The notes below the pieces were generated by a model, which searched no databases, was not told the origin of the DNA, and worked only from the letters and a program-made list of their open reading frames with translations. From Globisporangium splendens (Eukaryota; Oomycota; Peronosporomycetes; Pythiales; Pythiaceae): a stretch of DNA of 64,000 nt. A program made the translations under genes and the position numbers. The stretch is from NCBI GenBank assembly GCA_006386115.1, contig VFIW01000016.1, forward strand, positions 399,977-463,976, written 5' to 3'. This document shows, piece after piece, positions 41,804 through 51,924 of the stretch. Numbering within the stretch: position 1 is the first letter of the stretch; every line of letters begins with the position of its first letter.

Positions 41804-44800
41804 ATGGCGACTCGCGACGACAGCACGACGCAGCGGCTGATCGAGGGCGCGGACGAGACGCTCGACTTCCTCGTGAACTCGATCCCCGACTTCCAGGATA
41901 CGCAGACCTCGCGGTTCGCGCTCTCGGGCGCGCGCGCGACCAACCGCAGCAGCGTCAATGCGGTCTACAGCGGCAGCGAGAGCTCGAGCGCCATGAGCAG
42001 CGACACGTTCTACTTCAACTCGTCGGCGGCATCGTCGGCCGTATCGCAGTCCGTCTTCTCGTCTGCTCGCGGCATCGACACGGCGCCGCCGTCGGGCTCG
42101 CTCTCGAACTTCGACGACGCGCAGGAAGAGACCACGGACGACGCGCTGATGCCGTCGTGCGTGGTTGACCTGTCGGTGCGCAAGGGCTTTCTCCATGTGA
42201 AGGGCGTGTTTCCGGACCACTCGGTGGAGTACATCGACATTGATCCGCGGTTCATGACGATCGGCGAATTGAAGCGCGCGTTCTGTGCAAAGCGCGAGAC
42301 CCACAAAGATCTCGGCTTTGGCGCGCAGGACGCCAAGATCATGTTCGATGGTCAACTCGTTGAAGACGACTGGCTCGTAGTGGACTGCGGTATGGGTCTT
42401 GACGGCGTCATTCATATCGTGAAGGCGTTTACGAGCGGTTTCTTGAGTGGCGCGCGCACCGACCACTTGGAGCTCCGAGCCAACGCGCAGCCAGTGGACC
42501 CCAAGCTGCCGATCTCGTCGATTGCGTCAGCGTATGCGCGCCAGAACGGCCTGAACGATGCGTTGATGCTGAGTCTCGTGACACCGTCGCAGCTGTCGAC
42601 TTCGCAAGCGGAGACGCTGTCTCGCCACGTTCGACCTGAAGAAGCCAACTTTGCGGAAATCGCTTCGGATTTCTATGAGCATTTAGAAAACGTGCAAAAC
42701 ACGGATCTGTACTGCGAGAATTTGCTGAAGGGGTACATTGACGTGCTGCAGACGCGATTGGAGCATTTGGAGGCAACGGCTCAAGGTAAGTACGCTGGCA
42801 CACGCCAACGGCTTCGCGAGGACATCCAGGAACTTCGTGATGAACGGAATACGTGGCGGTTACTGTACGAACTTCGACAGATCTGCCACACGGACGATGC
42901 CGAGGACGAAAATGACGACAACCCAATGCTCAGCGCGGAAGGTGACGAGGAGCTCCATTTCGACATGCTCGAAGATGATGCCATTCGCCTTTTGGAGACG
43001 CGCAATGAGAATTTCAAGATCCAAAGTGTCGTGAAGTCGTGGTTGGAAACGATTGCGTTGGAGAAAACGGTCGCGATCAGCGAGAAACGTGGCATGTCGG
43101 GCTCGCGGACGTTGAAGCTCATGAAGAAGAACCTGATCAACAAAGAGGAAGTGGTGCACTTGGACCCAGACGCAGTGTTGCGCGAAGGCGATGAATTCAT
43201 CCTTGAGGATGATGCGGAAGATGAAGCCGAACTGATGAAAAGCGTATGGCTTTTCATCCGAGCTGGCAAGATCAGTGATGCCGTTGATCTCTGTATCCGC
43301 CTTGGTCAAGCATGGCGAGCAGCGAGTCTTTCGGGCGGTACGCCACTTGGTGTGAGTGAAAGCAGTGAGCGCAAGGACATGGCGCTCGACCGATGGGGCA
43401 ATCCATTCCGGGCGTTTTGGAAGACGACATGCTGGAAGTTCTCGGAGCACAAAGATGTCAATCTCACCAAGGGAAGCAGTTTGCTGGCACGTGAATACGA
43501 AGAGATCATCTATGCTGCACTGAGTGGGAATGTTGAAGTCATCACGAAGTCTCGACTGTGTGAGACCTGGGAAGACCATATTTGGGCGTACCTTCGTGCG
43601 GTGACTGAACAACAGCAGGATGAGATTCTGTACAAGCTGCTGAAGGTGAAAACGCAGTCGTCTCAGCTGATTGTCGGAAACAACGCACACTATTTACGCC
43701 ACTACATGAACTTGCTGGAGAAAACGAAGCACCTGAAGCGCTACCAAGCCAACTTGGACACTCTGTTTGAGGAACTGAAGGGAAGCCGCATTGAGAGCGT
43801 TCGAGCTCAAGCCAACCAACCACACCGCCACATCCAAGCCAAGCTCGTGACGGCAAAGGTGGAATACATCGTGTCCAACATCTTGGACATCATGCTGTTC
43901 AACCCTGACGACGACTCGTACAGCTGGGATCTGCAACTGAACTCGAGAGTGCAAGCGGATGACTTGTCGCCATTGTTCCTGCGTTTCGCGGCACATTTCA
44001 TTCTGTTCTCGTCGTTCACAGGCGAGAAGTTTGACGAGCAGGCTGGTCACATGATCCTGAAACTCTACATTCGTCACTTGGTGAAGCACCGCCAGCTCCA
44101 GCTTGTCCCTGTGTATGCGTCACGACTTCCATACCCTGGTGCCGTGGAGATTTACGTCCAAGTGTTGGCGACCGTAGAAGACACGCTAGAACGGGAAATG
44201 GTCGTGAAGCGCATTCTTCAGTACTCCGATATGGAAGTGCTGTCGACGGTTCTTCAGATCGCGGTTGATCGCATGTGCGAAGAATACCGCCAGACAGTTG
44301 AAGACCAGAAGCAGGCTTCATTTGCGTCAACAAGCGTGGCGACCTCAGCTATTGACATGCGACGAATGCGGACGATCGAGTACCTATGCTTCTACAATGA
44401 ACACCGTGCCGAAGCACTCTGCCGTGCCAACATTCTGGCTCGTCAGTTTGTGAAGGAGGGTAAATTCAGCGCGCTGCACCAACTGTTTGCTGAAATTGTA
44501 CCAGAGGATTCCATTGGGATCATTGATCTGCACCGCGGGATCCAGACGAAGGGCGACCACGAGATCGATCTCTGCATCCGCGAACTCTTGTGCTGGAAGG
44601 CGTACATTCGCGCGTGCACTCACTACGACTCATGGCGAAACTGCGTCGGCAATGCTGTGTCGTGGACATTGTACAGCGAAGAGAAGGAATTCTTGCCAGA
44701 GCTCATGTACCACGTCTCGCGAGCGACGACGGGTTTGCTAGAAGCGCTTCACTTCGAGAACGGGTGGTTGATGCAGTGCTCGGAAGTCGAAGATGACGAC

Positions 44801-45109
44801 GCCGTTATTCGTCAACTGTGTCTCCCACTGCTTGTTTTCAACCTTCACTACATGCAGCTCGAGTCGGCTCGAATCATCATGCGTTTGAGCTTCTACCCCG
44901 AGGATGCCAAGCTCCAATTAGCTCGTCCGCTCATGGAAAAGTCGCTCGAAGTCGCCGACGTCGTCGCGGATGAGCACTACGGTGTCTACAACGCGCTTTC
45001 GCAAAACGAGTGTCGCGACTTCTTGCATGGCATCCGCGAGAGCTCGATCGCGCTTGTCTACACAGAACCAAGCCCATCTTCATCGTTGATGACCGAGGAC
45101 GCGTGTTAA
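41804..45109 (+). CDS. Nup107-like nucleoporin with N-terminal ubiquitin-like region
   Basis: A 1101-residue intronless ORF. The central and C-terminal parts follow Nup107/Nup84, a scaffold of the nuclear pore Y-complex: AGKISDAVDLCIRLGQAWRA, SLSGG, WGNPFRAFWKTTCWKFSE, YEEIIYAALSGNVEVI, CETWEDHIWAYLRA, and a C-terminal alpha-solenoid ending before VADEHYGVYNALSQNECRDF. The first 115 residues are Ser-rich and probably disordered. Residues about 120-208 look like a beta-grasp, ubiquitin-like fold (GFLHVKGVF, FMTIGELKRAFCAKR, DAKIMFDGQLVEDDWLVV, GVIHIVKAF). That is not part of Nup107 as I know it in animals or yeast. The ATG at 41804 was chosen; codons further upstream read like 5' UTR. Confidence 0.85.
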   Translation: MATRDDSTTQRLIEGADETLDFLVNSIPDFQDTQTSRFALSGARATNRSSVNAVYSGSESSSAMSSDTFYFNSSAASSAVSQSVFSSARGIDTAPPSGSLSNFDDAQEETTDDALMPSCVVDLSVRKGFLHVKGVFPDHSVEYIDIDPRFMTIGELKRAFCAKRETHKDLGFGAQDAKIMFDGQLVEDDWLVVDCGMGLDGVIHIVKAFTSGFLSGARTDHLELRANAQPVDPKLPISSIASAYARQNGLNDALMLSLVTPSQLSTSQAETLSRHVRPEEANFAEIASDFYEHLENVQNTDLYCENLLKGYIDVLQTRLEHLEATAQGKYAGTRQRLREDIQELRDERNTWRLLYELRQICHTDDAEDENDDNPMLSAEGDEELHFDMLEDDAIRLLETRNENFKIQSVVKSWLETIALEKTVAISEKRGMSGSRTLKLMKKNLINKEEVVHLDPDAVLREGDEFILEDDAEDEAELMKSVWLFIRAGKISDAVDLCIRLGQAWRAASLSGGTPLGVSESSERKDMALDRWGNPFRAFWKTTCWKFSEHKDVNLTKGSSLLAREYEEIIYAALSGNVEVITKSRLCETWEDHIWAYLRAVTEQQQDEILYKLLKVKTQSSQLIVGNNAHYLRHYMNLLEKTKHLKRYQANLDTLFEELKGSRIESVRAQANQPHRHIQAKLVTAKVEYIVSNILDIMLFNPDDDSYSWDLQLNSRVQADDLSPLFLRFAAHFILFSSFTGEKFDEQAGHMILKLYIRHLVKHRQLQLVPVYASRLPYPGAVEIYVQVLATVEDTLEREMVVKRILQYSDMEVLSTVLQIAVDRMCEEYRQTVEDQKQASFASTSVATSAIDMRRMRTIEYLCFYNEHRAEALCRANILARQFVKEGKFSALHQLFAEIVPEDSIGIIDLHRGIQTKGDHEIDLCIRELLCWKAYIRACTHYDSWRNCVGNAVSWTLYSEEKEFLPELMYHVSRATTGLLEALHFENGWLMQCSEVEDDDAVIRQLCLPLLVFNLHYMQLESARIIMRLSFYPEDAKLQLARPLMEKSLEVADVVADEHYGVYNALSQNECRDFLHGIRESSIALVYTEPSPSSSLMTEDAC

Positions 45110-45213
45110 TTTGAGAAATACATGAAGCTTCTTTCCATTCAGTTACAAGGAAAAAGGTGGGATAATGCACTTGCTCGGGTAGCTCTGCTCTTTGCGAATT
45201 TGTTTACAATGTC

Positions 45214-48195
45214 TTACTGTGGAGGACCAGCAGATTTGCTGAAGCCGCCACCAGAATCCAGCGCACCAACGACGTACTCCGTGAAAAGCAACTCCTTCGC
45301 GTTGACTCCGCCAATCTTGTCCGTCAGCATTCGCTCGGGCAGAAACCATTGTGACGGCAGTGGCGTCACCGAGTGCTGCGTCCAGTCCCACGCATGCGAA
45401 TTCAGGTGGTCGCCATTGTTTTTCTTGAGCAAATGGATGCTCTCGATGCCGAACGACGACCGCGACGCGACGCGAATGTCAAACCCGCCGCCATCGACTC
45501 GGACGAGGCCATCGGGAGTGAAAGGTAAGGAGTTGCTAGAGACCGTTGTGATGCTGGATGTTGGCATGACATGACCGGCGATGTCCGTCAAGCTGGAATG
45601 CGTGAAAGAGCCGACGACGTCGTGCACTGCGGTTCCTTTCGGGGCCACGAAAAAGCGCACACGGTCACTGTGATATCCGCCAAACCACGAGCTGCATCGC
45701 GTGGTCGTATGGAAACAGATGCCCTCGACAAGAGCGCTGGAAGGATCGGATCCGTGATAACTCGCGTCAATCTGCACGACGCGCTCATTTGGAGACAAGG
45801 AGAAGCAATGCACTTCCAAATTGTCTTGACTGCTGCTGTACAAGCGCGTGACGATGTTCTCAAAGCAGTGGGCACTGTCGAACGAGTGGACGAATGCCAC
45901 CTGATTGCCTGTCGTTGCGACTACGATCCCAATCGCAGCCTCTGCATGCAACGGAACGATTGCATCGTAGGACGCGGACGGTTGGGATTGGTGCAGTAAC
46001 GAGAATCGCTCGGATCGTCCATTCCCAGAGGCTGACGCTGCGTATGGAGCTGGAAATGATGGACTTGGACCAGTAGCTGACGGAGTTAGGTCAGGACAAA
46101 AGAGAATGCCGAGGGATCCAACGTACGAGTTCCCACGCGAGCCAAAGAAGCCACAGATCTGGTGCCCATGTGGTGCTTCAATACTCTGCATATCATTTCC
46201 CCCCAGTCCACCAAACCATGGACTTGTTCGAAGATTGGTCACGACACGGAAGGCGTCGACCCAGTGACCGCTTCTAATCTCCACTCGGACCAGTTTCTCA
46301 CCGGTGAGCAACTCGAACACGTGCTCATAGCGTCCGTAGGTCGGACGGTTCTGCTCCAGAACGTTGCGCATGTGCTCCTCCCTCGAGACGACGCGGATCG
46401 ACTCGACAAACTCATGACATTGCACGACAATCGCTTGAATGCAGTGCGATTCGACGGAAAACGGATGCTGTTGACCGTCACTCAACGCCAGACCCACTAC
46501 GTTAGGCGAGCGGATACCAGCCGAAAGAATGAGTGGTGGGTACACATTGGCGCTGGTGCTTTCGTGGAGTGGCACTTGGCTGCACAATGCGCCGAGGGTT
46601 CCAACGTAATTGTCGCCTACGGTGCCAAAGAATCCATGAATCTGGCATCCGTCCGAAGGCTTGAGGATCTCACATTGACCACCAAAGCCCCCGTACCAGC
46701 GCGACGTCCGCTTGTTGGTGTGGATCTGGATGCCGTCAATGTACGCCATCGCGCGGACGTCGACTTGTGTGATGTATTCCCCGTCCGTCAAGATGAACAG
46801 GTGCTTGTGACCTCTCGAGTGCCATTTACTGTCGTCCCAGGCTGCGACTTCGGCACGCGTGAAGGTCTGAATGCTGTTCAAGAAGCTATCTGCATCCACC
46901 ACCACAGCACCGAGGTCGAATCGCGGATGCGCATGACCGCGCTGCGAAGGATGGCTGCCGAATGCGTACTGCTGGCCGTCGTATTGACCAGCGCCAACTG
47001 GACCGCACACGTCATGCACCCAGCTCACGGCGGGTACGCGTGTCGACTGCTTTTTTACCGCTGAAATCCACGGACAATGCTTCAGGATGCGAGCTGAGCC
47101 GACATTCCAGTGCGCTCCATGGCGTCCAGTGACCTCGCGGATCGCGGAGTGGTTCAGCTGAATGCGTCCATCGCCGAACGCACAATAAAATGCTGGTTGC
47201 CCGTTATGCGGATCAATTTCATAGGCGCACAGCAAGCGGTTCATATCGTCAAAGCCTCTCCCCATGATGCCGGCATCCGAGTGACCGAGACCAAACGTGT
47301 GCCCGAGTTCGTGGAGAAACGCGCCAATTCCCGTCGAGTAGTTTGCCCAGAACGTGCCGCGGCAGCAACTGTCGTCCATGAGCAACCTCGTGTCCACTTT
47401 GTTGTTGTTCAGACAGCACGATGTGATTTCGCCTAAGTGACGAGGCCACGTGTGCAGACCGCAGGAGCCAAACACGCCGACCTTCTCGCCTCCGAGCGCC
47501 GTGTGGCCCTCTGCCTTTTGCGTCACTGGATTGAACTTGGAGCAGCCAAGGATCACGGCATGTTTGAACTTGAACTCGGGGTGAGTGTCGAGCCCATAGG
47601 CGTGGATGTCGTCGTGCACGAGACCAATAAGCTTCTGGTCGTGGATGGACCACGCCGTCGCGTTCGTGAAGCTCGAGCGCAGCAATTGCACGACAGGCAG
47701 TCCGTCGGGCGCAAACTCCATCGCGAAGGTTCTTCGAGGCAACCCCGCATCGTGGAACATCTCGGCCGTCATGGTCTGCATGAGCAGCGCGTTGAAGCGG
47801 ATCTTATCGATCGCCGCTTGGTCCGAGTTGTCGACGCCCGGCGGCGCGTCAAAGCCCTCGTTGAACGCGTCGGCGCACTTCTGGTAGTAGAAGCGCACGA
47901 CGTACCGGTTCGGAATCGGCGCGTACTCGATAGGAAACTCAGCAGTAGCTCCACCAAAGCGCAGCGAGATCGTGAACTTGCCCGGACCCGGCAGCAGCAC
48001 GAACGCCTTGAATTTGCCCGACGCGAGCGTCACGGGCCAGAAAGAGCCGCGCACGGCGTCCAGACGCGCGTCTAGGAAGCTCTGCTCTGGGGGCACGCCG
48101 AGCGCCGACGCGTCGCGGACGTAGCCCTCCAGCAGCACGAGCGGATACGCGAGCACGTCATGCGCGCGCAGGTTGGTCACCACGATGTCTGGCAT
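45214..48195 (-). CDS. Zinc metallopeptidase (HELGH, YIL108W-like) with jacalin-like repeats
   Basis: A 993-residue intronless protein. The N-terminal 400 residues resemble the putative metallopeptidase family typified by yeast YIL108W. The zinc site is HELGHTFGLGH, at about residues 295-305, a full HExxHxxGxxH metzincin-type motif followed by AGIMGRGFDDMNR. Upstream are IPNRYVVRFYYQKCADAF and HAVILGCSKF. The rest holds at least two jacalin-like lectin domains (YIDGIQIHTNKRTSRWYGGF with GCQIHGFFGTVGDNYVGTLG; WVDAFRVVTNLRTSPWFGGL with GHQICGFFGSRGNSYVGSLG). A weaker third (FHTTTRCSSWFGGYHSDRV) and perhaps a partial fourth follow. Jacalin folds bind glycans. There is no signal peptide, so it is intracellular or leaves by another route. 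The ATG at 48193-48195 is the first in frame. Confidence 0.85.
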   Translation of the reverse strand: MPDIVVTNLRAHDVLAYPLVLLEGYVRDASALGVPPEQSFLDARLDAVRGSFWPVTLASGKFKAFVLLPGPGKFTISLRFGGATAEFPIEYAPIPNRYVVRFYYQKCADAFNEGFDAPPGVDNSDQAAIDKIRFNALLMQTMTAEMFHDAGLPRRTFAMEFAPDGLPVVQLLRSSFTNATAWSIHDQKLIGLVHDDIHAYGLDTHPEFKFKHAVILGCSKFNPVTQKAEGHTALGGEKVGVFGSCGLHTWPRHLGEITSCCLNNNKVDTRLLMDDSCCRGTFWANYSTGIGAFLHELGHTFGLGHSDAGIMGRGFDDMNRLLCAYEIDPHNGQPAFYCAFGDGRIQLNHSAIREVTGRHGAHWNVGSARILKHCPWISAVKKQSTRVPAVSWVHDVCGPVGAGQYDGQQYAFGSHPSQRGHAHPRFDLGAVVVDADSFLNSIQTFTRAEVAAWDDSKWHSRGHKHLFILTDGEYITQVDVRAMAYIDGIQIHTNKRTSRWYGGFGGQCEILKPSDGCQIHGFFGTVGDNYVGTLGALCSQVPLHESTSANVYPPLILSAGIRSPNVVGLALSDGQQHPFSVESHCIQAIVVQCHEFVESIRVVSREEHMRNVLEQNRPTYGRYEHVFELLTGEKLVRVEIRSGHWVDAFRVVTNLRTSPWFGGLGGNDMQSIEAPHGHQICGFFGSRGNSYVGSLGILFCPDLTPSATGPSPSFPAPYAASASGNGRSERFSLLHQSQPSASYDAIVPLHAEAAIGIVVATTGNQVAFVHSFDSAHCFENIVTRLYSSSQDNLEVHCFSLSPNERVVQIDASYHGSDPSSALVEGICFHTTTRCSSWFGGYHSDRVRFFVAPKGTAVHDVVGSFTHSSLTDIAGHVMPTSSITTVSSNSLPFTPDGLVRVDGGGFDIRVASRSSFGIESIHLLKKNNGDHLNSHAWDWTQHSVTPLPSQWFLPERMLTDKIGGVNAKELLFTEYVVGALDSGGGFSKSAGPPQ

Positions 48196-48557
48196 CTTTG
48201 TGGGCAGGTCTGATATGCTAGCTGTTGTGAGCTCCAACTCGGAGCCAGATTTAAAACCAATAACCGAGACGCATTTTGTATTTTGACCAATCCAAACGCT
48301 TGACAGAGTAGGTTCGGTAATTTACCAGACAGTTTGTGCAAGTTATCTTTGTTGAAGATAAAAAGAGGACACAAAAATAAATGTATAATGAATTGTGTAA
48401 TCTCAGTAAATAATGTGGTGATGATGAAAACTCCAATTTTGGCTGATATAGCGTGAAATTGATGGCATAATTACCACGACCAAAGCTGCTTACACAATGA
48501 GGAAGCAATAAATGAGAACGCATTTTTCACATGCAAATGCCAGAGCAGACCTCGTTG
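48196..48557. other. AT-rich intergenic region
   Basis: 362 AT-rich bases between two minus-strand genes: promoter of the metallopeptidase gene and 3' region of the Na/phosphate symporter gene. No gene or repeat seen. Confidence 0.45.
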
Positions 48558-50072
48558 CTAGACAGCAAACATCGTGGCCACATTCACGCGCGCTTCTCGC
48601 TCGTTTCTCTTCTTCTCCAAGAAACTGTACCAGACCTCGCGGCCGCCACGCTTCGCGTACCAGAACCAGAGGCCGAGGAATGCAAGCAGCACCATAGCGC
48701 AGATGACCCAGCCGAAGATCTGCGTGATTGCGCTCGACGCCGTGCACATGTACACGAGTCCGAGCGCGATAGTGGGCACCACAAGGAAGAGCGCGATCAA
48801 AAACAGCGCCGCTGAGAACGGCCACGACGCGCTGAAGAACGCCAAGGAGCGAGCCCAACCGAGAATGGGTTTCCGGGTGATCGGGATCGGGTAGAACAGG
48901 AAAATGCCGAACATGTTGAACCAAAAGTGCACCAACGCGATCGCGACGGCGTCAGCTTTACCCGTCACGAGCGACGCCAACAGAGCCGTACCAGTTGTAC
49001 CCAAGTTGGCTCCGATCACCAATGGGTACACTTGTTCGAGCGTGATCACGCCAAGACCGGCGAGCGGAGTCAAAGTGGAGGTCACGACGGTCGACGAGTG
49101 CACGGAAAAAGTGACGACTATGCCGACAAAGATGTTCACGTATCCGTTGTAGTTGAGCATCCGCGTCATGAACTTCTTGGTTGGACCCATGAGAGCCTTT
49201 GCCAGCATCTTCACCAGACTCAGCAGTGCACAAACGAGAAGAGTAAAGCCGATGCACACGACGATAGCACCGATGCTGCCGTCACTCATGCTCGAGCCTT
49301 TGAATGCGCCGCCGATGACAAACGAGTCATTAGCAACACAGACCTTCTCGCCCGTAGCGACCTGGTAGATGCTGGGTTGGTCGACGACGATGAGCTTCTC
49401 CGTAAGCGGGTCGACGATGGCGTCCACGGGACTGTTGAACGCGCCGCCCGAGGTCTTGGCGTGGGACATGGCACTTGACAGTTTCTCGAGCGGGTGGCAG
49501 ATGATCTCGATGGGGAACATCACGATTACAGACCAGATGTTGTACATATCGTGCACCGTCGCGGCAGCCATGGCGCGCTGGAAACGTGCGCGGTCGCTCA
49601 CTTGGCCGAACGCGACTATGATGCAGGTGACACAGGTGCCCACATTGGCACCCATGACCACATACACACCTTGACGGATAGTCATGCCGCCAGCACCAAC
49701 AAGCGCGACAGTAATCGACGTGACCGTGCCGGAGCTATGGAGAAGTGCTGTGGCGACAGTTCCGATCATGAGCCCCGCAAAAGGGTTGTTGGCAAAGTTG
49801 AACGCGCCTTTCGTGTCACAGCCCAACGCGAGCGTAAAGCCATCGCCGATGAGCTTCACCGCGACCATGAAGAAGTACAACGCCAGGAGCGCCAAGACCA
49901 TGTAGAAGATCCCCCAGGACACCTTTTGGCCTGTGGTCTTCTTCTTGTACAAACCTTCATCCGAGGGTTCTTCGACTTCTTCCTCAAAAGTGGTGAATCG
50001 CGAATTACTGACGATATCGTCGTCCTGGTGGACAGGCGTCTTGTACGGCTCGTTCGGGGTCAGCGCTTTCAT
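48558..50072 (-). CDS. Na+/phosphate symporter, NptA/SLC34-like (intact copy)
   Basis: 504 residues, intronless. SLC34-type transporters couple sodium to inorganic phosphate uptake through two inverted repeats. Repeat 1 contains LMIGTVATALLHSSGTVTSI and GVYVVMGANVGTCVTCIIVA. Repeat 2 contains FVGIVVTFSVHSSTVVTSTL and YPLVIGANLGTTGTALLASL. The usual QSSS motifs appear here as HSSG and HSST, and the GANVGT/GANLGT partners are present. About eight to ten hydrophobic helices, an acidic cytosolic N-terminus (TTFEEEVEEPSDEG) and a basic C-terminal tail (FLEKKRNEREAR) are seen. The loop between repeats (residues 225-265) is variable. The ATG at 50070-50072 is the first in frame. A disrupted paralogue lies 2-4 kb further on. 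Confidence 0.92.
   Translation of the reverse strand: MKALTPNEPYKTPVHQDDDIVSNSRFTTFEEEVEEPSDEGLYKKKTTGQKVSWGIFYMVLALLALYFFMVAVKLIGDGFTLALGCDTKGAFNFANNPFAGLMIGTVATALLHSSGTVTSITVALVGAGGMTIRQGVYVVMGANVGTCVTCIIVAFGQVSDRARFQRAMAAATVHDMYNIWSVIVMFPIEIICHPLEKLSSAMSHAKTSGGAFNSPVDAIVDPLTEKLIVVDQPSIYQVATGEKVCVANDSFVIGGAFKGSSMSDGSIGAIVVCIGFTLLVCALLSLVKMLAKALMGPTKKFMTRMLNYNGYVNIFVGIVVTFSVHSSTVVTSTLTPLAGLGVITLEQVYPLVIGANLGTTGTALLASLVTGKADAVAIALVHFWFNMFGIFLFYPIPITRKPILGWARSLAFFSASWPFSAALFLIALFLVVPTIALGLVYMCTASSAITQIFGWVICAMVLLAFLGLWFWYAKRGGREVWYSFLEKKRNEREARVNVATMFAV
48916..49104. repeat. 189-bp block identical to 52301-52489
   Basis: By eye the 189 bases are the same, letter for letter, as those in the disrupted paralogue, while sequence on both sides differs at many positions. 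The block encodes the second repeat core, including YPLVIGANLGTTGTALLASL. This points to local gene conversion. Confidence 0.8.
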
Positions 50073-51924
50073 CGCGAACGAAAATAGCTGCGTCTCCAGA
50101 GGATGTTAACTCTCTGCTTCGTGGATTTGAACACGAGGCAGCAAGGCGGATTATGAGTCTCTCCAAGTGCAAATCGCAAATGCAAGTCGCAAACGACGAC
50201 TTTGTGATTTGAGCACGCACGAGCTGCGAGGGATGAACGGACGGCAACGGTTCAGCGTGGAGAGACCGAGGCACTTCGACGTGACCTCCCACTTGGCTTT
50301 TCCTAGAACACCAAGATTCCCGCCTGGACATTTAGCTCTGTCGTCAACGGTCCATTTTCCAATAGAGAGAGGCATAGAGAGAGAGGCGCCGTGACTAACG
50401 ATGCATGCGCTCCACCCTTCATTACGTTGAAGGCGTGACCTCTCGAGATTCGCGCGCTTTGTGTCACCTGACGTGGTCTCACGATTGCCTCGCAGGACTT
50501 CAAGTTAACGGACCCCCCTGAATCTTCAGTTCGTCCCATGTGCTGCCTTTCTCGTACAGAAAAAAGACAGAATGAACATAAAAGCTTGATCTGTTTCTGA
50601 TTTGTCGAAATGAGGGGTTTATAACCCATTCGCCAGCTATTTCTTGGTGTATAAATGCGTTGAGGAACATTGCGCTTATCTGCTTGGATGCTGGCACCGC
50701 CTTGTGATCATTTGCACTAAAGTGCCTGCCACATATTTACATTATGTACTGTAGCTTCAAGGGTGTGATTAAGGATTTCCTGACTTGGTGGAGACAGGCA
50801 TGTGTTTCCAGCGCCAGTCTGACCATATTCATGCGTATGTGTGGGGGAGGGGGAATGCCTGGTGGACCAATGCAGCAATGGTCACCGAGCAGACCTCGTT
50901 TCTTTTTCAACTGCATCCATCTGAGGAGACTCGTGCATTACAGTCTTGCTGGTTTGCGCATCTGAAACGCTTCTATGTGAATGCTGCTGTGCATCCGTTT
51001 AGAACCAACTTTGAAGAGCAGTGCAGCTCTCGCAGTGACTGACCGCGTCTGGGGATCGCAAAGAGACCATCGCTGCGCACTTGCGATTGGTCCAATCCTG
51101 CATTTGGCGATGTTGCTGATTTGTAGAAAAGAGGGCACTTACTCTAATTCTAATTTGTTTGTTGAAACAAACAATATCGTGCATTTTATCTGCTGTGATG
51201 CTGGAGGCATCAGTCACTCTCGTTGCAGCAACGAACTTCAAGTGTGAGGATAAGAGATTCCGTGATTTGCAGAGACAGGCACAAGCTTCCAGCGTCACTC
51301 CGACCACAATGACTTTTAATGGAAGCTGCTTCGAGTGGGGACGATGGGTACCGTTGCCTTTAGTCCATTGCCCCCCAATGCGCGTTCAAAATCGGCTGAT
51401 GTGGCTAAAGTTAAGTCAACACTCTCGTTTACAGCAGCAACCGATGAAACAGCCAGTCGCCGTGTGCTGAGTGAGTATGGAGGGGAGTCTCCTCGGGGGA
51501 CCGGTATTTTGTGAGTCACAGAGCAGACACCAGCAAACTTCAACATGCGTTTCTACTGCAACAAGTTGGTGCTCTGTTGAAACAGAACGCCGAGTTACGC
51601 CATACTCGACTACAGACTACATCCAGTGAACGGTGTAGAGTACTAGTAGTAGGCTAGGCTACCATTCAAGTGGTGTGCTAAGCCCAATAATCAAAGCAAC
51701 TATGAGGGTTCCACACAATGCTGGCATTTGAGTGCACTCTAATGTGCCGCAAAGCGCTTCTAATTGTGAAATACCAGGCACGAGGCAAAGTCTGTAGATT
51801 TACCTTTCAAGAAAGACCTCCACTTGAATTATACATGCCAAGCACTACGTCGTACTAATTGCAACTACAAAACTAAAACAAAAGAGAACACCTGCAATGC
51901 GACTTGGCGACAACGCTGCGTTCT
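50073..51924. other. Intergenic region between the two symporter genes
   Basis: 1.85 kb without a supported gene. Two partly similar blocks occur at about 50779-50832 and 51262-51315 (GAGACAGGCA, then TTCCAGCG and CTCCGACCA or CTGACCA), a possible degenerate repeat. The rest is AT-rich. Confidence 0.45.
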
